Source: an uncultured Blautia sp.
GTDB lineage: Bacteria; Bacillota; Clostridia; Lachnospirales; Lachnospiraceae
DNA: 27,639 nucleotides
Direction: 5' to 3'
Assembly: GCA_937900135.1 (NCBI GenBank)
Contig: CALCDJ010000051.1
Coordinates: 1-27,639, forward strand
In this document: one piece after another, positions 1 to 6,727 of the stretch
Position numbering within the stretch: position 1 is the first letter of the stretch
How the letters are laid out: each line of letters begins with the position of its first letter
Notes under the pieces: model-generated
Told to the model about the DNA's origin: nothing
Databases searched by the model: none
The model's input: the letters and a program-made list of their open reading frames with translations, nothing else
Translations under genes and position numbers: made by a program

Positions 1-174
1 TTTCATTTTTTCCCTTTGGGGAATGCCTCGGCTTTCTCTTAGGAGGCGCTTGTTACATCCATTTATTTAACTAAGGGAACCTTCTAATTTCTCTTACACG
101 ATTGCCGCAAAGATAATTCTACTATATTTTTCAAAAAAAAACAAGCCTTTAATTATTTCCTCCAACGAAATAAA
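1..174. other. left-edge non-coding stretch, no complete gene
   Basis: No complete gene is visible. On the minus strand an ATG at 6..4, preceded by an AAAGGG purine run, could be the first codon of a gene lying outside the window, but only two codons are present. Just upstream of it (minus strand) are two short pairings, GCCTC/GAGGC and TTCCC/GGGAA, that could form a leader structure. I do not recognise a known riboswitch here. Confidence 0.3.
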
Positions 175-209
175 TGCGCATCTGCTGAAAGGGGAATTGC
201 AGATGCGCA
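175..209 (-). terminator. hairpin terminator after the DUF3881 gene
   Basis: A perfect 11-bp inverted repeat, TGCGCATCTGC (175-185) and GCAGATGCGCA (199-209), encloses a 13-nt loop. It lies 12 bases beyond the stop of the DUF3881 gene, the last gene of the parA-parB-serS operon. The following U-tract on the minus strand (TTTATTTCG) is weak, so termination may be partial. Confidence 0.65.
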
Positions 210-221
210 CTTATATCATAA

Positions 222-1097
222 TCAAAAATGAAGCTGTCCCTGCAGCCAGATGGTGCCTTTGAAACGACGGCCAATTTGGGGTTCTCCCAAAAGATCTGCC
301 CGATTAATACAGATATCGAACTGCATATCGTTGCTTTCTACTGTAAGCTGGCAGATTTCTTCACCAGTAAGGATATTTTTGAAAGTCATAAAGTCTAGTA
401 TCTCACCCATAATATTATACTGATCGCACTCGATCCCAAAAGGCATAAAGTAGGAATCTACAATCGTAAAAATATCCTCTGTGGCGATTCGTTGATTCAC
501 CATAGCATATCGGTCGATGTCATCCATGGTAAGGCTCTCCATCGCCTCTTCGTCTCCATTTCTGGCTGCAGCAATGAGATGATTTCTGTTTTTTGCCAGT
601 TCTCTCTCAAGTTTTACTGCTTCTTTATCTTTCTGGACCGGGAAAAGTATATTTCCCTCTTTCGCCAGTCCAGAAAGGGTCAATGGCTGGTTGCCCAGCA
701 ACATTTTTCCTTTATAATGTTCCAGCATATATTCTGCCGGATTCTGCAGGTAAAAAATCAAAGTAACTCCGATTCTCAAATCATCACAGGCTCCCGCAAA
801 AGACTCTTTATCTGCATGTCTTTCTATGGATACCTGTTCCTGTGTGGTAACCCCGGTGCCACGAAAAAACGGAAAATAGTAATCCACATGGAATTTGTCG
901 TCATCCTCATACTGTCCACAAACAGTGATTCCACAATCACATCCGTAATTTTTGGAAAATTCCACAAATATTCCTTCCGGATGATTTTCCACTGCTGTCT
1001 TCTCATCATAGTTCTTAATGACATCCTGAATGATTTCTCGTATCTGACTTCTCTTCGTTATCCTGGAAAATCCCACAGCTTTCAAATATTTGTGCAC
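222..1097 (-). CDS. DUF3881-like conserved hypothetical protein
   Basis: The product is 291 aa with no signal peptide or membrane segment, so it is probably cytoplasmic. Its length, its N-terminus (MHKYLKAVGFSRITKRSQ) and its place directly after serS fit the DUF3881 family, which I recall as common in Lachnospiraceae and functionally uncharacterised; the family call is from memory. The sequence is mixed alpha/beta with a charged helical centre around residues 155-200. The SD is AGGGAGGTGGCC just upstream of the ATG at 1097. It lies 33 bases after serS on the same strand and is followed by a strong hairpin, so it is very likely the last gene of the par/serS operon. I cannot assign a function. 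Confidence 0.75.
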   Translation of the reverse strand: MHKYLKAVGFSRITKRSQIREIIQDVIKNYDEKTAVENHPEGIFVEFSKNYGCDCGITVCGQYEDDDKFHVDYYFPFFRGTGVTTQEQVSIERHADKESFAGACDDLRIGVTLIFYLQNPAEYMLEHYKGKMLLGNQPLTLSGLAKEGNILFPVQKDKEAVKLERELAKNRNHLIAAARNGDEEAMESLTMDDIDRYAMVNQRIATEDIFTIVDSYFMPFGIECDQYNIMGEILDFMTFKNILTGEEICQLTVESNDMQFDICINRADLLGEPQIGRRFKGTIWLQGQLHF

Positions 1098-1130
1098 AAG
1101 GCCACCTCCCTGAAAAAGCCCTCACAAGAT

Positions 1131-2426
1131 TTATGCACGGGTCTTTTTCTCAATTTTGGTCATACCTCCCATGTATGGCTGCAGGGCTACCGGAATATTC
1201 ACGGAACCATCTGCATTCAGGTTGTTCTCCAGAAAAGCGATGAGCATTCTCGGAGGTGCAACAACTGTATTATTTAATGTATGTGCCAGATATTTTTTAT
1301 TTCCTTCTCCATTTACACGGATTTTCAATCGACGAGCCTGTGCATCTCCAAGGTTGGAACAGCTTCCCACCTCAAAGTACTTCTTCTGTCTTGGGGACCA
1401 TGCTTCCACATCCACAGATTTCACCTTCAGATCTGCCAGGTCACCGGAACAACATTCCAGTGTACGAACCGGAATATCCAGAGAACGGAACAGATCTACT
1501 GTATTCTGCCATAATTTATCAAACCACATGGGGCTTTCTTCTGGTTTACATACAACGATCATTTCCTGTTTTTCAAACTGATGGATACGATATACGCCAC
1601 GTTCTTCCAGACCATGCGCACCTTTTTCTTTACGGAAACATGGAGAATAACTGGTCAGAGTTTTTGGAAGTTCCTCTTCCGGAATAATCTGGTCGATAAA
1701 TTTACCAATCATGGAATGCTCGCTGGTTCCGATAAGGTACAGATCCTCACCTTCGATTTTATACATCATTGCATCCATTTCTGCAAAGCTCATAACGCCT
1801 GTCACTACATTGCTGCGGATCATAAATGGCGGTACACAGTAAGTAAAGCCTCTGTTAATCATAAAATCACGGGCATAGGAAATAACTGCTGAATGAAGTC
1901 TTGCAATATCTCCCATCAGATAATAGAAACCATTTCCTGCCACTCTTCTGGCGCTGTCCAGATCAATTCCGTCAAAGGCTTCCATAATCTCTGTGTGATA
2001 AGGAACTTCAAAATCCGGAACAACTGGTTCTCCGAATTTTTCTACTTCCACATTCTCACTGTCATCTTTTCCAATAGGAACAGACGGATCAATAATATTT
2101 GGAATTACCATCATGTTTTTCAGAAGTTCATCTTCTACTTCTTTTTCTCTTGCAGAAAGCTCCTCAATGCGGCTTCCGGAAGCAACTACCTGTTTTTTTA
2201 CTTCTTCTGCTTCTTCTTTTTTGCCCTGGCCCATCAGTGCGCCAATTTGTTTGGAGATTTTGTTTCTCTCTGCTCTCAGAGCTTCTACTTCCTGTTTAAT
2301 TTCACGATTTTCTTTATCCAGTTCCAGAACCTTATCTACCAGTTCCAGTTTGTTGTCCTGAAACTTATTTCTGATATTCTGTTTTACAATTTCCGGGTTT
2401 TCCCGCACAAATTTAATGTCTAACAT
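1131..2426 (-). CDS. serS: seryl-tRNA synthetase, class II, archaeal/eukaryotic-like motifs
   Basis: This enzyme charges tRNA-Ser with serine using ATP in the cytoplasm. At 431 aa it has normal family length. Residues 1-105 form the N-terminal coiled-coil tRNA-binding arm, and the class II catalytic core follows. Motif 2 is at 263-290 (CFRKEKGAHG through HQFEKQE, with Arg265) and motif 3 around 384-401 ends in PPRMLIAFLEN with Arg393. The LIGTSEH block at 231-237 and the NNTVVAPPR form of motif 3 differ from the usual bacterial TAE and NGSGLAxGR versions and recall archaeal and eukaryotic cytosolic SerRS. There is no room for a T-box leader: DUF4446 ends 23 bases upstream, so expression depends on the parAB operon. 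The start at 2426 has a GGAGAC purine run upstream. Confidence 0.95.
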   Translation of the reverse strand: MLDIKFVRENPEIVKQNIRNKFQDNKLELVDKVLELDKENREIKQEVEALRAERNKISKQIGALMGQGKKEEAEEVKKQVVASGSRIEELSAREKEVEDELLKNMMVIPNIIDPSVPIGKDDSENVEVEKFGEPVVPDFEVPYHTEIMEAFDGIDLDSARRVAGNGFYYLMGDIARLHSAVISYARDFMINRGFTYCVPPFMIRSNVVTGVMSFAEMDAMMYKIEGEDLYLIGTSEHSMIGKFIDQIIPEEELPKTLTSYSPCFRKEKGAHGLEERGVYRIHQFEKQEMIVVCKPEESPMWFDKLWQNTVDLFRSLDIPVRTLECCSGDLADLKVKSVDVEAWSPRQKKYFEVGSCSNLGDAQARRLKIRVNGEGNKKYLAHTLNNTVVAPPRMLIAFLENNLNADGSVNIPVALQPYMGGMTKIEKKTRA

Positions 2427-2449
2427 ATTTCCTGTCTCCTTCTCAAATA

Positions 2450-2974
2450 TTATTCTTCTTCATCAAGCTCTCCAAAGCCGAAATTCACTGCTTTACGAAG
2501 CGCCTCCACTTCCTCCTGACTCAGCATCACATAGGACTCTCCTTTTACGATTTCTTTCAAATACAAAAAGCAGTTATCTCTGCTGTGTACTGCATTCAGA
2601 ATTAAGCCTGAGTTATCCTTATCCAACAGGGCAAGGGCAAAACTCAGTTTTCCTCCCACGTCATCAAATGCATCATATTTTTCAACGCCGTATTTGCTGA
2701 AGATGCGGGTGAAATTTTTCTTGATAAAATTTATATCATGTTCATGGGCTTCCTTGGCCTCATAGAGACGATCGATCTGAGCGAATTTTCTTACAAAAAC
2801 CTTTTCCAGTGATTGTGCATCACTGCCCTTCATAAAAGATTTATACTTTCGCTCCAGACGATTCAGCCGCATATTGCTGCGGATCACATTCACCAAAAGA
2901 ATGATACTTAAGAGCAGCAATAAGATGATAATGATTCCTGGATCTATTCCCAGGCTTCCAAAGATATCACTCAT
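2450..2974 (-). CDS. DUF4446 family membrane-anchored protein
   Basis: The product is 174 aa. A single N-terminal transmembrane helix lies at about residues 8-30 (GIIIILLLLLSIILLVNVIR), followed by a basic, helical stretch and a small globular domain with an acidic tail (ELDEEE). This architecture and its place directly after parB match DUF4446, a family of unknown function often found beside parAB in Clostridia (family call from memory). I chose the ATG at 2974 because GGGAG lies about 7 bases upstream; a longer reading to 3007 would overlap the parB 3' end and add 11 residues unlike the family. It lies 16 bases after parB and 23 before serS, within one operon. A membrane role near the segregating origin is only an inference. 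Confidence 0.8.
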   Translation of the reverse strand: MSDIFGSLGIDPGIIIILLLLLSIILLVNVIRSNMRLNRLERKYKSFMKGSDAQSLEKVFVRKFAQIDRLYEAKEAHEHDINFIKKNFTRIFSKYGVEKYDAFDDVGGKLSFALALLDKDNSGLILNAVHSRDNCFLYLKEIVKGESYVMLSQEEVEALRKAVNFGFGELDEEE

Positions 2975-2990
2975 ATGGTACTCCCTTTTT

Positions 2991-3932
2991 TTAGCCGATA
3001 GACTCAAACAATTCTATGATTCGTTCCAGTTCATCCTTTGAATAGTATTCAATTTCAATTTTGCCCTTATCATTTTTCTTTCGGTGAATCATAACGCGAG
3101 TTCCCATAATGCCTTTCATTTTTTCTTCCAGGCTTTCATAAATCGCATCCTCAGCCGTGTTTCTAACTGGTTTTTTCTTTACTGGAGGCTCCAGCATTTT
3201 CTTTACCAGTTTCTCTGTCTCACGGACACTTAATTTTTCATCGAAAATTTTCATAGCAAGATTGGTCTGTGTGTTTCCGTCAGAAATTCCCAACAACGCT
3301 CTGGCATGTCCCGAGGAAATCATTTCCTCAATTAACATTTGTTGTACTCTCTCATCCAGTTTCAAAAGTCTCATGGAATTGGTAACTGCTGTTCTGCTCT
3401 TGGAAACTCGTTCTGCAATCTCATCTTGTTTTAAATGAAATTCTTCGATCAATCGCCGGAATGCTCTTGCCTCTTCAATGGGATTCAGGTCTTCTCGCTG
3501 AATATTTTCGATCAAAGAGATCTCTACAATCTCCTGATTGTTAAATTCTTTAATTAATACCGGAACTTCTTTTAAGCCAGCAATTTTGGCTGCTCTCCAA
3601 CGCCGTTCACCTGCAATAATTTCATAGTAATCTTTTTTATCAGAAACAAGAAGCGGCTGCAAAATCCCATACTGTTTAATGGATTCTGCCAATTCCACTA
3701 ATGCATCTTCATCAAACTGCTTTCTTGGCTGATTTCGATTAGGCTCTACTTTGGAAATCTTTACAAAGGTTTCTGAACCGGCTGGATACTCTTCACTGGG
3801 TTTCCATTCTTCCACCATTGGTTTCGGTTTTGCTTTCGTGGTTCTGGGAGCTGTTTTTGGCTTTTCCACAGAAGCTTTTTCTGGAAAAAGTGCATCCAGC
3901 CCTCGCCCAAGCCCTGATTTTTTTGCCGCCAT
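2991..3932 (-). CDS. parB: chromosome partitioning protein ParB (Spo0J family)
   Basis: ParB binds parS, spreads as a CTP-dependent clamp, and acts with ParA and SMC in origin segregation. At 313 aa it has the full domain order: an N-terminal ParA-interacting tail (KSGLGRGLDALFP), a linker rich in K and P (20-50), the CTP-binding ParB/Srx domain with NQPRKQF (67-73) and GERRWRA (108-114), the ENIQREDLNP motif (142-151), a helix-turn-helix around 168-190, and a C-terminal dimerisation domain. Its start overlaps the parA stop by one base (TAATG), implying translational coupling. Its cognate sites are visible nearby at 4834, 6529 and 7142. It is placed in the Spo0J rather than the Noc family because of the parA partner and the parS sequence. 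Confidence 0.96.
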   Translation of the reverse strand: MAAKKSGLGRGLDALFPEKASVEKPKTAPRTTKAKPKPMVEEWKPSEEYPAGSETFVKISKVEPNRNQPRKQFDEDALVELAESIKQYGILQPLLVSDKKDYYEIIAGERRWRAAKIAGLKEVPVLIKEFNNQEIVEISLIENIQREDLNPIEEARAFRRLIEEFHLKQDEIAERVSKSRTAVTNSMRLLKLDERVQQMLIEEMISSGHARALLGISDGNTQTNLAMKIFDEKLSVRETEKLVKKMLEPPVKKKPVRNTAEDAIYESLEEKMKGIMGTRVMIHRKKNDKGKIEIEYYSKDELERIIELFESIG

Positions 3933-4702
3933 TATTTATTGCCCTCCCTGTTTATCACTTCTTCTGCCAGAAGTCGATAACTTTCCGCTCCGGCAGATCT
4001 AGAATCATAAAGCGTTATGGGTTGTCCATAGCTGGGAGCTTCTGCCAATCTTACATTTCTTGGAATAATTGTCTTATATATGTTCTGGTTCAGATTGTCT
4101 TTCACATTTTCCACAACCTGAAGTGAAAGATTGGTTCTGGCATCATACATGGTAAATACAACACCTTCAATCTCCAGTCGCTTATTCAGTCTGTCTTTCA
4201 CCAGTTCAATGGTATGTATCAACTGTGAAAGGCCTTCCAGCGCATAATACTCGCATTGTATTGGAACCAAAACAGAGGTTGCTGCTGTCAATGCATTGAT
4301 GGTCAGCATACTCAGTGAAGGCGGACAATCCATAATAATATAATCGTATTTTCTGCGTACCTTATCTGTTATTTTTTTCAGAATAAATTCTTTATCCTCA
4401 ATGCCGATTAATTCAATCTCAGCACCTGAAAGATTTACGTTCGATGGAATCAAATCCACATTTTCTACCACCCCTTTGATGATGGTATCCTTCACGTCTG
4501 TCTCTCCAAGAAGAAGTTCATATAACGTATTCTCCACAGAATTTTTATCCACACCAAGTCCGCTGGTGGTATTTCCCTGGGGATCAATATCAATTGTCAG
4601 AACTTTTTTGCCTTTCTCAGCCAGACATGCAGAAAGATTAATTGCTGTGGTGGATTTACCAACGCCGCCTTTCTGATTTGCAACTGCTATAATTCTACCC
4701 AC
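3932..4702 (-). CDS. parA: chromosome partitioning ATPase ParA (Soj family)
   Basis: This is a Walker-type ATPase that binds DNA non-specifically and works with ParB in origin segregation; in Bacillus the homologue Soj also modulates DnaA. The deviant Walker A box KGGVGKST is at residues 11-18 and the Walker B region is DYIIMDCPPS. The closest reference I recall is B. subtilis Soj, and the protein is 256 aa, the usual length. I chose the GTG at 4702 because AAGGAGGGG lies 5 bases upstream and the product then begins VGRIIAVANQKGG, as in Soj. An in-frame ATG at 4741 would add 13 residues and has only a weak SD. The gene starts the parA-parB-DUF4446-serS-DUF3881 operon. Confidence 0.95.
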   Translation of the reverse strand: MGRIIAVANQKGGVGKSTTAINLSACLAEKGKKVLTIDIDPQGNTTSGLGVDKNSVENTLYELLLGETDVKDTIIKGVVENVDLIPSNVNLSGAEIELIGIEDKEFILKKITDKVRRKYDYIIMDCPPSLSMLTINALTAATSVLVPIQCEYYALEGLSQLIHTIELVKDRLNKRLEIEGVVFTMYDARTNLSLQVVENVKDNLNQNIYKTIIPRNVRLAEAPSYGQPITLYDSRSAGAESYRLLAEEVINREGNK

Positions 4703-4799
4703 TTTTGCCCCTCCTTCATGTGAGGTACTTTTTCGAGACATTTCTTCCTATGATTTATTAAAAGCCAATTTTTTTACGCATGGCAGTTGTCTCGCATTC

Positions 4800-4828
4800 A
4801 TTATAGCACTTTTATTTTTTTATCGCCA
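4800..4828 (-). promoter_or_regulatory. parAB operon promoter, extended -10
   Basis: On the minus strand TATAAT (4805-4800) is preceded by TGC, giving a TGn extended -10. With 17-bp spacing the -35 is TGGCGA (4828-4823), a poor match that the extended -10 may offset. Transcription would start near 4793, giving a leader of about 90 nt before the parA GTG. A perfect parS site begins 5 bases upstream of the -35, so ParB binding or spreading could repress this promoter. Confidence 0.6.
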
Positions 4829-4833
4829 CATAA

Positions 4834-4849
4834 TGTTTCACGTGAAACA
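4834..4849. promoter_or_regulatory. parS site 1 (ParB binding site)
   Basis: TGTTTCACGTGAAACA is a perfect 16-bp palindrome identical to the consensus ParB site of Firmicutes; the symmetry extends to 18 bp (4833-4850). It sits immediately upstream of the parAB promoter, about 14.8 kb from dnaA. Confidence 0.95.
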
Positions 4850-4850
4850 T

Positions 4851-5154
4851 AGAAAATTGTTTTTTTTTCAGAGCAATCCTTGTGTATTTTTCCTTTTTTA
4901 TTAAAAACAGCGTGGGTGTTCCAGAGAGAATACCCTCGGTTAAGGACAAATTTATCACTAAACCCATAGGTTCTTTCTTTCGAATTTATCCGTTCTTCTG
5001 AAGTATGGGCATAAACACACGAGTTTATTCTTTTATTTTCCCCAATAAAAAAGAGGACAAGTCCGACTTGAACTCCTTCAATCCCTCAATCTTTAAGAAG
5101 TGCTAGATATCTTGCAAATGTCCGTTTAGCACTGACCGAAATGGAATGTAAAAC
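4851..5154. other. intergenic block between parS1 and the hydrolase terminator, no gene recognised
   Basis: There is no ORF with a usable start. Visible structure includes GGGTGTTC/GAATACCC around a 6-nt loop near 4913-4935, which pairs fully as plus-strand RNA with one G-U, a longer-range CCCATA/TATGGG pairing at about 4965-5015, and CAAGTC-C-GACTTG near 5058-5070. On the minus strand the last is followed by TCTTTTTT and could terminate transcription. A minus-strand frame is open for 94 codons (5085-4801) but has no ATG. This may be a small RNA or a decayed gene. Confidence 0.3.
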
Positions 5155-5192
5155 AGCCCCTTCCAGGATAAACCTTATCCTCAGAAGGGGCT
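5155..5192 (-). terminator. hairpin terminator after the alpha/beta hydrolase gene
   Basis: AGCCCCTT (5155-5162) pairs with AAGGGGCT (5185-5192), and inside it AGGATAA (5165-5171) pairs with TTATCCT (5175-5181) around a 3-nt loop. The minus strand runs on into GTTTTAC. It lies about 80 bases beyond the hydrolase stop codon. On the plus strand it is followed by TTACTCACTTTTT, so it could also act there. Confidence 0.6.
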
Positions 5193-5270
5193 TTACTCAC
5201 TTTTTATAACAGAATTTATCTTAGTCGGAGAAAAGACTCTCTCTGAGATAAACAAATGTGAAACTGAATA

Positions 5271-6224
5271 TCAGAAGAAAATCCCTACCTGCTCCAGGAA
5301 TTGTTCTGGATCTTCCAGCTGAGGAAGATGTTTCGTCCGGTTTAATTTCACAGTCTCAATGGCTGCATTTACCGACTTATATTCCTGAATTACAGAATCA
5401 CTGTTTGGCTCACCCTCTCCTTCTACAAGATAAAGGCTATGATCCAGTTCCTTCAGCGCATGGCCAATACTAAGATTCATATATTTAGACACTTTACTTG
5501 CATAAGAGTTTTTGCAGTAATATCCTCCTGTATGGGCGCCTTCGTAATATGCATCCACCACATCCTTATCCACATGGAATGGATTATAATACAGTTTCTC
5601 AATAAATATGTTATTGATGTTCTCATGTGAAACCAGCATATGATACAGTAATGTTCCAAAAACAGGAAGTTCAATAAAAAACTTAAACAGCTTATCCTTC
5701 TGGGAAGGCATCTGATTCAGGGAATTCAGTGACGGAGGATTTACCATCATGACTTTATCAAAACATTCTTTTTTATTATGGCAAGCCATCAATACAAAGG
5801 AACTTGAAAATCCACTGACAATCACATCTGTTTTTTCTCCTATGATATTCTTCACAAAATCACAGAGCATTTGTACATAGAGAAAATTCGTATAGGTAAT
5901 TCCAGGCTTATCTGATCTTCCCCATCCTAATAAATCAACATTATATACCGTGTGTTCCATAGCAAGCTGTTTCTCGATTTTATTCCACTCATATCCAGAA
6001 GCGCCTGGTGTGGTATCATGAACCAAAAGAATCGGGCTTCCTTTTCCTCTCTTGGTGTAATGAATTTTACCAAATCGCCACTGATAAAAATTTCTTCCGC
6101 TTGTATCCAGCATCTCCTTCAAAGAAGCAGTCGCAGCAGTAAGTTTATTTACAAAATGGATTACAACTGTAGCAGCAGAAAAAAGGACTGTAAAGGTAAT
6201 TATTTTATGTTTGTTTTTTTTCAC
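5271..6224 (-). CDS. membrane-anchored alpha/beta-fold hydrolase
   Basis: The product is 317 aa. Residues 7-26 are hydrophobic and look like a signal anchor, so the catalytic domain is probably outside the membrane. The alpha/beta hydrolase core is recognisable: LLVHD at 66-70 (oxyanion-hole position, HG changed to HD), DLLGWGRSD at 97-105, and the nucleophile elbow SGFSSS with Ser140 in a G-x-S-x-S context instead of G-x-S-x-G. His299 (KHLPQLED) is the likely catalytic histidine, and the acidic member may lie near 267-275. The substrate cannot be read from sequence. The GTG at 6224 follows GGAGGGTG about 8 bases upstream. It has its own promoter and terminator and is not part of the neighbouring operons; it looks like an accessory gene between parS sites. 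Confidence 0.8.
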   Translation of the reverse strand: MKKNKHKIITFTVLFSAATVVIHFVNKLTAATASLKEMLDTSGRNFYQWRFGKIHYTKRGKGSPILLVHDTTPGASGYEWNKIEKQLAMEHTVYNVDLLGWGRSDKPGITYTNFLYVQMLCDFVKNIIGEKTDVIVSGFSSSFVLMACHNKKECFDKVMMVNPPSLNSLNQMPSQKDKLFKFFIELPVFGTLLYHMLVSHENINNIFIEKLYYNPFHVDKDVVDAYYEGAHTGGYYCKNSYASKVSKYMNLSIGHALKELDHSLYLVEGEGEPNSDSVIQEYKSVNAAIETVKLNRTKHLPQLEDPEQFLEQVGIFF

Positions 6225-6295
6225 TCAGGACACCCTCCTTTTGCAAAATCAATTTTCTGTCTGTATTAGTGTTATTTATCTGAAAACCTTCTTAT

Positions 6296-6324
6296 ATTAT
6301 ACGCCAAAACGCAATTTTTTACAA
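6296..6324 (-). promoter_or_regulatory. promoter of the alpha/beta hydrolase gene
   Basis: On the minus strand TTGTAA (6324-6319) and TATAAT (6301-6296) are separated by 17 bp, a good sigma-A promoter. The predicted start is near 6289, about 65 bases upstream of the GTG start codon. Confidence 0.65.
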
Positions 6325-6727
6325 TGTTTTTATCATTGCAAGCTGCATATCTCCACCTGCCGTATATGCTTTTATTTACATATTTCAGAGCTCCCTGATT
6401 TCTGGTAAGTCTTTCTTTTCTTTATACCCCAAATGAATATTGCCATAGAAAATCTTATTCCATACATATTTACCTGTATTGTTTCCCTATTATCAAAACG
6501 CTCTGTTTTTGCAACAAAAAGCCATAAATGTTTCACGTGAAACATTTCATCACATTCTTTGGAGGTGTTCTATTCTCAACGCCCCATAAATATACTGCCT
6601 TTCTGGCAGAAGAAAAATCCCCCATGGAAACCAATGTCTCAAATTATACACATTTGATTTCCCGGGAGATTCTTCCTTTGAATCGCTTTTATGCTTTTAA
6701 CTTTTATGAAATTATGTTACATCATTT
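6325..6727. other. intergenic stretch carrying parS site 2, no gene
   Basis: I see no gene here. Apart from the parS at 6529-6544, the region has only a weak hairpin (TGCC/GGCA near 6597-6610) and A+T-rich sequence. No clear terminator for the ABC/DUF4340 operon, which ends at 6728, is present. Confidence 0.5.
6529..6544. promoter_or_regulatory. parS site 2 (ParB binding site)
   Basis: TGTTTCACGTGAAACA is a perfect palindrome identical to parS site 1. It lies in the non-coding stretch between the hydrolase and the DUF4340 gene. Confidence 0.95.

Noticed and set aside
1..60. Possible riboswitch in the left-edge leader
   Set aside because: Short pairings are present, but I could not match any conserved riboswitch core, and the gene lies outside the window.
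492..1277. 261-codon plus-strand ORF opposite the DUF3881 gene and serS
   Set aside because: It is antisense to genes with clear SDs and matches, with shadow-like composition.
5624..5640. parS-like TGTTCTCATGTGAAACC
   Set aside because: It needs an inserted base and a changed centre to match parS.
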